NCBI RefSeq assembly: GCF_014205225.1
Contig: NZ_JACHNB010000001.1
Coordinates: 7,173,501-7,237,500, forward strand
DNA: 64,000 nucleotides
Source: Actinoplanes octamycinicus
GTDB taxonomy: Bacteria > Actinomycetota > Actinomycetes > Mycobacteriales > Micromonosporaceae
Direction of reading: 5' to 3'
The position numbers were made by a program, and so were the translations under genes. Under the pieces are notes generated by a model. It was not told the DNA's origin and did not search any database. It was given only the letters and a program-made list of their open reading frames with translations. Positions 17,368 through 25,304 of this stretch are shown one piece after another (the stretch's first letter is position 1; the number at the start of each line of letters is the position of its first letter).

Positions 17368-18201
17368 ATGGCCGGCAAGAAGGACAGCAGCTGGGGCAGC
17401 CCGGTCGTCTACCTGGGCGCCCTGCTGCTGATCGGCGTGATGCTCGGGCCGGTGGTCTACATCATCATCGGCGGGTTCCGGACCAACTCGCAGATCACCA
17501 CCGACCCGGCCGCCCTGCCCGACCCCTGGGTCATGGACAACTACCGCGGCGTGCTGGCCAGCGGTGACTTCTGGCGCCAGGTCGGCAACTCGACGGTGGT
17601 GGCGATCGCCACCACCCTCGGGGTCGTGGTGCTCGGCGTGATGGCTAGCTACGTGCTGGCCCGCTACCGGTTCCGCGGGCGGGGCGCGATGTACGCGCTG
17701 TTCGCCGCCGGGCTGATGTTCCCGGCGACGGTCGCCATCACGCCGCTCTACATCCTGGTGAAGATGATCGGGCTGGTGAACACGCTGCCCGGGGTGATCC
17801 TGCCGCAGATCGCCTTCGCGCTGCCCACCACGGTCATCATCCTGGTGCCGTTCCTGCAGGCGATCCCGAAGGAGATCGAGGAGGCCGCGGCCATCGACCG
17901 GTGCAGCCGGCTCGGCTTCTTCTGGCGGATGGTGCTCCCGCTCTCCGTGCCCGGGCTGATCACCACCGGGATCCTGGCCTTCATCAACAGCTGGAACAGC
18001 TACCTGCTGCCGCTGTTCATCCTCAACGACCAGGACACCTTCACGCTGCCGCTGGGTGTGCAGGCGTTCGTCTCGCAGTACTCGGTCGACACCGCCAAGA
18101 TCCTGGCCTTCACCTCGCTGTCGATGATCCCGGCGCTGATCTTCTTCAGTCTCTTCGAACGCCGCATCGTCGGCGGCCTGACCGGCGCGGTCAAGGGGTG
18201 A
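17368..18201 (+). CDS. Sugar ABC transporter permease (MalG type)
   Basis: The protein has 277 residues with six predicted membrane segments (VVYLGALLLIGVMLGPVVYI first). The EAA loop is EIEEAAAIDRCSRLGFFWRM. It starts 3 bp after the stop of the MalF-type gene, with GGAGGA upstream, so it is co-transcribed. It completes the channel of the oligosaccharide importer. The operon ends here; the 329 bp to the next gene contain one arm of the 123-bp inverted repeat. Confidence 0.92.
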   Translation: MAGKKDSSWGSPVVYLGALLLIGVMLGPVVYIIIGGFRTNSQITTDPAALPDPWVMDNYRGVLASGDFWRQVGNSTVVAIATTLGVVVLGVMASYVLARYRFRGRGAMYALFAAGLMFPATVAITPLYILVKMIGLVNTLPGVILPQIAFALPTTVIILVPFLQAIPKEIEEAAAIDRCSRLGFFWRMVLPLSVPGLITTGILAFINSWNSYLLPLFILNDQDTFTLPLGVQAFVSQYSVDTAKILAFTSLSMIPALIFFSLFERRIVGGLTGAVKG

Positions 18202-18235
18202 CCGCGGGCGGGCGGCACTGAGCAGAACCACCATT

Positions 18236-18358
18236 CTCGCTGCCGCGGCGCCGCTTCTTCCCTCCGGTCGCTTTTCCGGTACGACTCGGCCTCCCGTGCC
18301 CGACGGCCCGCGAGGCCCGCCGGCCCGCACGACCGCCACGCGGCTCGTGCGGGTCCGC
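18236..18358 (-). repeat. 123-bp inverted repeat, left copy
   Basis: Read on the minus strand, this 123-bp block matches 23736-23858 at 110 of 123 positions (89%) with no gaps. Shared stretches include GCGGACCCGCACGAGCCGCG at one end and AGCGGCGCCGCGGCAGCGAG at the other. The two copies flank the kinase-GGDEF gene in opposite orientation. The rest of the gap 18202-18530 shows only the ribosome site of the next gene. Function unknown: it may be a dispersed intergenic repeat, a small mobile-type element or a structured RNA. Confidence 0.8.
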
Positions 18359-18530
18359 TGCCCCTCCCGGCCGGCCCGCCCCGGCCGCCTCGTCCCCGCC
18401 GGCACCGGTCCGGCAGCACGGCGCAGATCCACCGATCCGCAACCGGACGAGTCTCCGGCTGCACCCTCTCCCTGGTGCGATAGAGCATCAGGCTTCGCCC
18501 CGCAGGCGTGGCCACCCAGAGAGGACCAGG

Positions 18531-21500
18531 ATGACCACTTCGCTGGTGACCGGCTCCGGCTCCCGGTCCGGACACTGGTCGGCGGCCGGGCTCGACGTGA
18601 TCGAAGAGCTCGGGCGCGGCGCTCACGCGTCGGTCTACCGGGCACGGCGCGGCGACCGCGACTACGCCGTCAAGGTGCTGCGTGCCGACGTCGTCGACCG
18701 GGGCGCCGCGACGGCGGCGTTCCGGCGTGAGGCGGCACTGCTCGCCTGCGTCGACCACCCGTCGGTGAGCCGCGTCCACGACGTCGGCGAGGTCGACGGC
18801 GATCCGTTCCTGGTCATGGAATTGGTCACCGGGCGGCCACTCGCGGCCGTGCTGGACTCTGGTCGCATGCCGCTGGTCGAGGTCGTGCGGGTCGGTGCCG
18901 AGCTGGCGGGGGCACTGGCCGCCGCGCACCGAGTCGGCGTCGTGCACCGGGACGTCACCCCGCACAACATCATCGTGCTCGCCGACGGCAGCCCGAAACT
19001 GATCGACTTCGGGCTCGCGGCGCAGCAGGACACCGGGACCGGCTCGGACCAGGTGGCCGGGACGTTCGCGTACGCCGCACCCGAGCAGACCGGCATGCTG
19101 GCCCGGCCGGTGGACGGGCGCGCCGACCTGTACGCCCTCGGAGTCGTGCTCTTCGAATGCCTCGCCGGGCGGCTGCCCTTCGAGTCGGCCGACGTGGGTG
19201 AGCTGGTCCGGCTGCACGCGGCAGCGCCGCCGCCCGACGTGCGAGCCCTGCGTCCGGAGGTCCCGGCCGGGCTGGCGGCGGTGGTGTCGCGGCTGCTGGC
19301 CAAGGACCCGGACGACCGGTACGCCGACGGCGACGAACTGGCTGCGGTGCTGAACGGGCTGGTCGACGCCCCGGCCGAGCGGCGCCGCGTCGAGGGCACC
19401 GGCGGCCGGCTCGTCGGCCGTGACGCCGAGCTGGCGACCCTGTCCCGGCTCTGGGCACAGGCGCGCGGCGGCGCCGGAACCGCGGTCCGGCTCACCGGGG
19501 TGGCCGGGGTGGGCAAGACCAAGATCGCCGGCGAGCTGGCCCGCCGGTCCCGCGGCGCCGGACACCCGGTGCTGACCCTGCTGTGCACCCCGGACGCGCC
19601 GTCCATGGCGCCGCTGCGCGCCGCCCTCGAGCGCTACCTGTGCAACCTCGACCGGCTCCCGGACTCCGCCGCCGAGGCGGCCCGGCAGCGGATCCGCGCC
19701 GCCGCCGGCCCGGCCGCGGCCCTGCTCCAGCTGCTGACCCCGGCGCTGCGCGGCGTGCTGAACGCCCCGGACCTGCCGGACGAGGACCGGCAGGAGCAGC
19801 TCGTCACCGCGGCGGCGGCCTTCCTGGCCGAGCTGGCCCGTGCCGAGGGCGGCCTGATCGTGCACGTCGACGACGCGCAGTGGCTGGACGAGGCCACCGC
19901 CCGGGTCTTCACGTCACTGACCACCGTCCTGCCCACCTGTCCGATGCTGATCGTGACCACCGAACGCACCGGGGACGGCGACTGCTGGGCGGCCGCGCTG
20001 GGCAGCTCCACCGTCGAGGTGCCCGCTCTGGGCGACACCGAGCTGGCCACCCTGGCGGCGCACCAGCTGGGCAACGCTGCCGTACCGGCGCACCTGGTCG
20101 ACCAGTTGGTCGCCCGCAGTCAGGGCAACCCGTTCGCCGCGCTGCAGTACCTGCACGCCATGCTCGATGCCGGGGTGCTGGTGCCGCACTGGGGCAGCTG
20201 GGTGCTCGACGAGCAGGCCTTCGACCGGCTCGCCCTGCCGACCGACGTGCTCGACGTCGTCGTGGCCCGGGCCCGGACACTGTCCGGTACCAGCCGGGAG
20301 CTGCTGATCGCCGCGGCCGCGGTGGGCGCGCCGTTCGCCGCCGAGCTGCTGGCCGACGTCTGCGGCACCACCCTTCCCGCAGCGTTGACCGCGGTGCAGG
20401 ACGGCGTGGCCCGGGCGGTGCTCGAACCGGCCGGTGGCGGTCGGTTCGCGTTCCTCCACCAGCGGCTGAGGGAGGCGCTGCTGGCCGACCTCGACGGCGA
20501 GCGCCGCCGGGAACTCCACCAGCGCATCGCCGAGTGCCTGAGCGCCGGGGAACCCGCCGACCCCCGGGAGTGGTACCGCATCGCCCGGCACTACGCCGCC
20601 GGGCAGGTGGGCCGTACCCCGCAGCTCATGCTGGCCGCGTGCCGGTCCGCGGCGCACGCCGCGCTGGGCGCCCACGCGCCGGCCCAGGCGCTGGAGTTCC
20701 TGGACCTCGCCGAACGGACCGCCGGCGACGCCGGGCTGCCGCTCGACCACACCTTCCACCGCCAGCGCGGGCTGGCCTACCTGCGCTCCGGCAAGTTCAC
20801 CGACGCCGAGCAGGAGTTGCACGCCGCGCTGAGCGCCGAGGCCGACCCGGTGCGCCGGGCCGACCTGTACGCGCACATCGCCCGGGCACAGATCAGCGAC
20901 TTCGCCTCCGACGAGGCGATCGACAGCGTACGGGCCGGGCTGCGCGAACTCGGCCGGCCGCTGCCGGCCAGCCCGCTACTGATCGTGCTGTACGGCCTCG
21001 GCCACTTCCTGCTGGGCCTGGTGCGGGCACGTACCCGGCGCCGGGCCAGCACCGCGGACGGGTACGAGCGCGAGCGGTTCCGGCTGGAGGCGGAGCTCTG
21101 CGACGCCGGCTCCATGGGCGCGGCGGTGGGCATGAACATGGGCCTGGCTCTGGGATTCCACCTGCGCGCCTTCCCGGCGGTCGTCCGGCTCGGCTCCGGT
21201 CCGGAGTACGCCCGCCTGCAAGCGTCGTACGGCATGGTGGCCGGTGCGGCGCGGCTTTCCGGGCTGTCGGAGCGCTGCTATGCGCGGGCCGACGCGGCGG
21301 CGCGGGCCGTCGGCGACCCCCGGCTGACCACGCGGGTGCCGTGGACCCGGGCCACCCTCGCCGACGCCGTGGCCGGCTTCGGCCCGACCACCGGCAACGC
21401 CCTCCGCGAGGTGCTGCGCGAGCACGGCCAGTGGCTGCCGCTGGACGAGTACGTGACCAGCACCGGCGGGCTCGGCGCCGCACTGCTGCTGCGTGGCTAC

Positions 21501-23729
21501 ACCGGCGAGGCGCAGACCTGGTACGAGCGTGCCCGCCAGCGCACCGCCGCGGCCCCGATCGTGCCGGGTAACCCCCTGGCCATGTTCGGGGTCCAGCTCG
21601 CCGCGGCGACCGGCGATCCGGCCGAGGCACGGGAGCGCCTGGCCGCGATGACGGCGACCGGGTCGGAGCGCCACGACAATCTCGGCCGCCTGCTGAACAT
21701 TCTGCTGGCCCAGGCCTCGCTGGCCGCCGCCGCGCCCGGCCTGGAGGACGTCGACGCGATCGCCGCCGAGGTGGCGCGACGGCGGATCACCCCGCGCAAG
21801 GTGTGGCGTCAACAGCGCCACCTGTGGCTCTACCTGGCCTGGGCCCGGCTGGCCGCATGCCGGTCCGCCGACGAGGCCGGGCGTGAGCGCCGGCTGGCGC
21901 AGGCCCGCGACGCGGTGCGCGCCCTCGGGCGGGCCGCGGACACCGACGTGTTGCGCGCGTTCCACCACGCGGCCCGAGCCGAGTACCTGGAACTGGCCGG
22001 CAAGCCACGGGAGGCGCTGCGCGACCTGGCTCGCGCGGACCTGCTCGGGCAGCGGCTCGACCTGCCGCTGCTGGGTTTCCTCGTCGCGGCCGGGCGCAGT
22101 CGTGTCCTCACCGTGCTGGGTGACCTGGCCGACGCGGACCGGCAGGCTGATCACGCGGTCACGCTCGCCACCCAGTACGGCTGGGAACATCGCGCGCGGG
22201 AGGCGCGTGCGCTGCTGAAGTCGTCGTCGAGCACCCGCGCCAGCCGGGTCGTCGCCCACGACGGCGGGCAGCTCGTGCGCCGCCGCCTGGCCGCGCTGCA
22301 GCAGCTCAGCGCCGCCGCCACCACCGTCCTCGACCCCGACACACTGGCCCGGATCGCACTCGACGAAACCATCCGGACCTTCGCCGCGGAACGGGCAATC
22401 CTGTTCCTGCTCGACCAGGACACCGGCCGGCTGGAACCGCACCTCGGGCGCGGCGCCGAAGGCACCGACCTCGGCGAGCTTCGCGGCTACAGCGCGAGCC
22501 TGGTCGGCCAGGTGCTCGCCAGCGGTACCGCGATGGTCGTCGCCAGTGCCGACGACGGCGCCGCGCTCGGCTCGCGCAGTGTCGTCGCCAACGGCCTGCG
22601 CAGCGTCATGATCGCCCCGATGCGACTGGGCGGCGACGTGATCGGCGTGGTCTACCTCGACACCCGGCTGGTCAAGGGCGCCTTCACCGGTGACGACGCC
22701 GACATTCTCGCCGCCATGGCCCAGCAGGTGGCCTCCGCGCTGGTGACGGCTCGTGCGGCGCAGCTGGAAGTCACCGTACGGACGGTGGAGCGGCAGCGGT
22801 CGCTCGCCGAGACCATGCGCGCGGCCGCCGCCGAGGTGAGCGGCACTCTGGTGCCCGAGGACGTCCTCGACCGCCTGCTCACCACGTTCATCCGGGTCAC
22901 CGGCGCGGACTCCGGGGTGCTGCTGCCGATCGGCGACACGGCGATGCCCGCCGAGCGGTCCTCGGCCCCCGGCGCGCTGCCCGCGTTCACCGCTCTCGAC
23001 ACCGCACGACGGGGCACCGCCGGCGGTCTGTGGGGCGACCTGGACGTCGTCCTGACCGGCGCGCGGGCCTGGGTGGCGGCGCCCCTGACCGGCCGGGACG
23101 GGCCGGTGGCGGTCGCGGTGCTGGTCGCCACCGACGCCAACCGGTTCGACGACAGCCACGTCAGCATCCTGGCCGCCCTGGCCGGGCAGGGCATGGTGGC
23201 CTACGAGAACGCCCGCCTGTTCACTCAGGTGCAGCGGCTGGCCACCACCGACGCGCTGACCGGTCTGCACAACCGGCGGTACTTCTTCGATGTCGCGAAC
23301 GAGCGGGTGTCCCGGGCCCTGCGCGACCGGCTCCCGCTCGTCGCCATGATGATGGACATCGACCACTTCAAACGGATCAACGACGGGCACGGCCACGGCA
23401 CCGGCGACGACGTCATCCAGCAGGTGACGGCACGCATCCGCGCCGCCGCGCCGCCGCACGCCATCGTGGGCCGATACGGGGGTGAGGAGTTCGCGCTGGT
23501 GCTGCCGGGCGCCGACCGGTCGGCCGCCGACGAACTGGGTGAGACCCTGCGGCGGGCGATCGCCGACGATCCGGTCACCACCCGCACCGGCGACCTCGCC
23601 GTCACCGTCAGCGTGGGCATCGCCGCGCTCACCCCGGCCGATGCCGCTCTCGACGACGTGCTCGGTCACGCCGACCAAGCGCTGTACCAGGCCAAGCAAG
23701 ACGGCCGGAACCGGGTCGCCAGGTTTTAG
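18531..23729 (+). CDS. Ser/Thr protein kinase - STAND-like ATPase - helical repeats - 2x GAF - GGDEF diguanylate cyclase
   Basis: The protein has 1732 residues. The kinase domain (about 20-280) has catalytic Lys48 in YAVKV, HRDVTPHN and DFGLA. An AAA/STAND ATPase (about 290-560) has Walker A GVAGVGKT and an acidic LIVHVDDAQW Walker B. A long alpha-helical repeat region (about 600-1235) contains a hydrophobic patch near 815-830. Two GAF domains follow (about 1255-1415 and 1430-1560), then GGDEF (1568-1732) with an intact GGEEF signature. The RxxD inhibitory site is replaced by APPH, so product inhibition may be lost. It probably couples kinase/ATPase sensing to c-di-GMP synthesis. The start has AGAGAGGA upstream. 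An EAL gene follows, and both sides carry the 123-bp inverted repeat. Confidence 0.92.
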   Translation: MTTSLVTGSGSRSGHWSAAGLDVIEELGRGAHASVYRARRGDRDYAVKVLRADVVDRGAATAAFRREAALLACVDHPSVSRVHDVGEVDGDPFLVMELVTGRPLAAVLDSGRMPLVEVVRVGAELAGALAAAHRVGVVHRDVTPHNIIVLADGSPKLIDFGLAAQQDTGTGSDQVAGTFAYAAPEQTGMLARPVDGRADLYALGVVLFECLAGRLPFESADVGELVRLHAAAPPPDVRALRPEVPAGLAAVVSRLLAKDPDDRYADGDELAAVLNGLVDAPAERRRVEGTGGRLVGRDAELATLSRLWAQARGGAGTAVRLTGVAGVGKTKIAGELARRSRGAGHPVLTLLCTPDAPSMAPLRAALERYLCNLDRLPDSAAEAARQRIRAAAGPAAALLQLLTPALRGVLNAPDLPDEDRQEQLVTAAAAFLAELARAEGGLIVHVDDAQWLDEATARVFTSLTTVLPTCPMLIVTTERTGDGDCWAAALGSSTVEVPALGDTELATLAAHQLGNAAVPAHLVDQLVARSQGNPFAALQYLHAMLDAGVLVPHWGSWVLDEQAFDRLALPTDVLDVVVARARTLSGTSRELLIAAAAVGAPFAAELLADVCGTTLPAALTAVQDGVARAVLEPAGGGRFAFLHQRLREALLADLDGERRRELHQRIAECLSAGEPADPREWYRIARHYAAGQVGRTPQLMLAACRSAAHAALGAHAPAQALEFLDLAERTAGDAGLPLDHTFHRQRGLAYLRSGKFTDAEQELHAALSAEADPVRRADLYAHIARAQISDFASDEAIDSVRAGLRELGRPLPASPLLIVLYGLGHFLLGLVRARTRRRASTADGYERERFRLEAELCDAGSMGAAVGMNMGLALGFHLRAFPAVVRLGSGPEYARLQASYGMVAGAARLSGLSERCYARADAAARAVGDPRLTTRVPWTRATLADAVAGFGPTTGNALREVLREHGQWLPLDEYVTSTGGLGAALLLRGYTGEAQTWYERARQRTAAAPIVPGNPLAMFGVQLAAATGDPAEARERLAAMTATGSERHDNLGRLLNILLAQASLAAAAPGLEDVDAIAAEVARRRITPRKVWRQQRHLWLYLAWARLAACRSADEAGRERRLAQARDAVRALGRAADTDVLRAFHHAARAEYLELAGKPREALRDLARADLLGQRLDLPLLGFLVAAGRSRVLTVLGDLADADRQADHAVTLATQYGWEHRAREARALLKSSSSTRASRVVAHDGGQLVRRRLAALQQLSAAATTVLDPDTLARIALDETIRTFAAERAILFLLDQDTGRLEPHLGRGAEGTDLGELRGYSASLVGQVLASGTAMVVASADDGAALGSRSVVANGLRSVMIAPMRLGGDVIGVVYLDTRLVKGAFTGDDADILAAMAQQVASALVTARAAQLEVTVRTVERQRSLAETMRAAAAEVSGTLVPEDVLDRLLTTFIRVTGADSGVLLPIGDTAMPAERSSAPGALPAFTALDTARRGTAGGLWGDLDVVLTGARAWVAAPLTGRDGPVAVAVLVATDANRFDDSHVSILAALAGQGMVAYENARLFTQVQRLATTDALTGLHNRRYFFDVANERVSRALRDRLPLVAMMMDIDHFKRINDGHGHGTGDDVIQQVTARIRAAAPPHAIVGRYGGEEFALVLPGADRSAADELGETLRRAIADDPVTTRTGDLAVTVSVGIAALTPADAALDDVLGHADQALYQAKQDGRNRVARF

Positions 23730-23735
23730 GGAGAG

Positions 23736-23858
23736 GCGGACCCGCACGAGCCGCGTGGCGGTCGGTCGGCCCAGCGGGCCTCGCGGGCCGACTGCCACGG
23801 GACACCGAGTCGTACCAGAAAAGCAACCGGAGGAAAGCAGCGGCGCCGCGGCAGCGAG
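23736..23858 (+). repeat. 123-bp inverted repeat, right copy
   Basis: This copy begins 7 bp after the stop of the kinase-GGDEF gene and ends 62 bp before the EAL gene. It is the plus-strand partner of 18236-18358 (89% identity, no gaps). Most of its mismatches to the left copy fall in the centre, while both ends are fully conserved. Confidence 0.8.
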
Positions 23859-23920
23859 GAAGGCCGGCCCAAATCCGCCGGCGGGGTCAGGAAAGCGGGA
23901 CGGCTGCCGAAGGGCTGATC

Positions 23921-25147
23921 ATGAAGGTCGCGGATGCGCTCAGCCTGGACGAGGTGCTGCGGGACGGCCTGCACTGCGTCTATCAGCCGTTCATCGACGT
24001 CGACTCCGGGGCGGTGCTGGCCTTCGAGGCGCTGCTGCGCGGGCCCGCCGACACCGCCTGGCAGTCGCCGATGGCGCTGCTCGACGCGGCCCGCCAGGCG
24101 GACCGGCTCGCCGACCTGGAGCGGGCCTCGCTGCGCGCGTCGCTCGCCGACGCCGCGGCGTTCTCCCAGGGCCGCCCGGTGACCCTCTTCGTCAACCTGG
24201 AGCCGAGCACGCTGACCCAGCGCCTGGACGTCGTCCTCGACGCGCTGGCGGACCGGGCGCCGCACGTCCAGGTGGTCGTCGAGATCACCGAGCGGGCCCT
24301 GGCCGAGGACCTGGCCGCCGTGCTGTGCGGTGCCGAGCAGCTGCGCGCGGCCGGCTGCGCGATCGCCCTGGACGACGTGGGCGTGCACCCGGAGTCGCTC
24401 GCCTTCATCCCGCTGCTGCGGCCGGAGGTGGTCAAGCTCGACCTGAAGCTGCTGCGCACGGTCAAGGACCCGCTGACCGTGACGGTGGCCGGGGCGGTGC
24501 GCGCCTACGCCGAACAGGCCGGCGCCGAGGTGGTCGCGGAGGGCATCGAGACGCCGGAGGACCTGACCCGCGCGCTGGTGCTCGGCGCCACGCTGGGGCA
24601 GGGCTGGCTGTGGAGCCGCGGCGAGCGGCGGTTCACGCCGTCGACGTTCCGGCCGGAACGGTTCGCCGCGCGGCCGATCGGCAGCACGCTGCGGACCACG
24701 CCGTACGGGCTGATCGGCGCCGGCCGGCACATCCGGCACGCGCCCAAGCACCTGCTGGTGCCGGTGTCCAAGACCCTGGAGCTGATGGCCCTGCAGGCCG
24801 CGGTGCCGCCGGTGCTGTTCGCCGCGTTCGAGCACGTGCGGTTCTTCCGCCCGTCGACCACCCGGCGGTTCACCGAACTCGCCGCGAAGCTGCCGTTCGT
24901 GGCCGCGCTCGGCGTGGACATGTCGGCCCAGCCGGCTCCCGGGGTGCGCGGCGCCACCCTGCACCCGCAGGACCCGCTGGCCACCGAATGGACCGTGGTC
25001 GTGCTCGGCGCGCACACCGCGGCCGCGCTGATGGCCCGCGACCTGGGCGACACCGGGCCGGACCCGGACCGGCAGTTCGAGTTCGTGGTCACCTACGACC
25101 GGGCCCTGGTCACCTCTGCCGCGCACGCCATGATCGGCCGTTTATGA
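23921..25147 (+). CDS. EAL-domain c-di-GMP phosphodiesterase with DICT sensor domain
   Basis: The protein has 408 residues. The EAL domain (about 5-240) keeps the catalytic set: FEALLRG, FVNLEP (Asn), EITERA (Glu), ALDDVG (two Asp), VKLDLKLL (Lys), VAEGIET (Glu) and GQGW (Gln). It should therefore hydrolyse c-di-GMP. Residues about 250-400 match a DICT domain (ARPIGSTLRTTPYGL, VPVSKTLELMAL, FFRPSTTRRFTELA), a sensory module usually linked to GGDEF or EAL proteins. Being directly downstream of a diguanylate cyclase, it may form an opposing pair with it. The start ATG has AGGG 8 bp upstream. Confidence 0.92.
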   Translation: MKVADALSLDEVLRDGLHCVYQPFIDVDSGAVLAFEALLRGPADTAWQSPMALLDAARQADRLADLERASLRASLADAAAFSQGRPVTLFVNLEPSTLTQRLDVVLDALADRAPHVQVVVEITERALAEDLAAVLCGAEQLRAAGCAIALDDVGVHPESLAFIPLLRPEVVKLDLKLLRTVKDPLTVTVAGAVRAYAEQAGAEVVAEGIETPEDLTRALVLGATLGQGWLWSRGERRFTPSTFRPERFAARPIGSTLRTTPYGLIGAGRHIRHAPKHLLVPVSKTLELMALQAAVPPVLFAAFEHVRFFRPSTTRRFTELAAKLPFVAALGVDMSAQPAPGVRGATLHPQDPLATEWTVVVLGAHTAAALMARDLGDTGPDPDRQFEFVVTYDRALVTSAAHAMIGRL

Positions 25148-25148
25148 G

Positions 25149-25244
25149 ATGACCGCCCCGACGGGCTCTGGCAGCATGCGGGTCATGCCGCAGCACGCCG
25201 TCCGGATGATGCGCCCCGTCACGGGGCCTGCCGGCGTGCGCTGA
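25149..25244 (+). CDS. Candidate Met-rich leader peptide upstream of metG
   Basis: This is an open frame of 31 codons whose ATG lies one base after the EAL stop (TGAGATG). An internal ATG at 25176 would give a 22-residue form, MRVMPQHAVRMMRPVTGPAG plus VR, with four Met in the first twelve residues. It ends 60 bp before methionyl-tRNA synthetase. A GCCCC-GTCAC-GGGGC hairpin (25212-25226) lies inside it and a CTCCGGG/CCCGGAG structure (25273-25287) behind it. This is the layout of ribosome-mediated attenuation. Translation is not proven, and neither ATG has a good ribosome site apart from coupling. Confidence 0.35.
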   Translation: MTAPTGSGSMRVMPQHAVRMMRPVTGPAGVR

Positions 25245-25304
25245 TCCAGTCCAGCCACTCCTCGCCCCGGGTCTCCGGGGCCCGGAGCGGATCGGGGGAT
25301 CATC

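Noticed and set aside
23736..23858. The 123-bp repeat as a c-di-GMP riboswitch in front of the EAL gene
   Set aside because: A few stretches (AAAAGC, CCGG) recall riboswitch cores, but the conserved GEMM positions and pairing pattern are absent. The other copy does not precede a gene in the right orientation.
25148..25304. T-box riboswitch in front of metG
   Set aside because: No T-box consensus (GG-TGG-ACC type) or specifier-loop layout was visible. The Met-rich frame is the better hypothesis.
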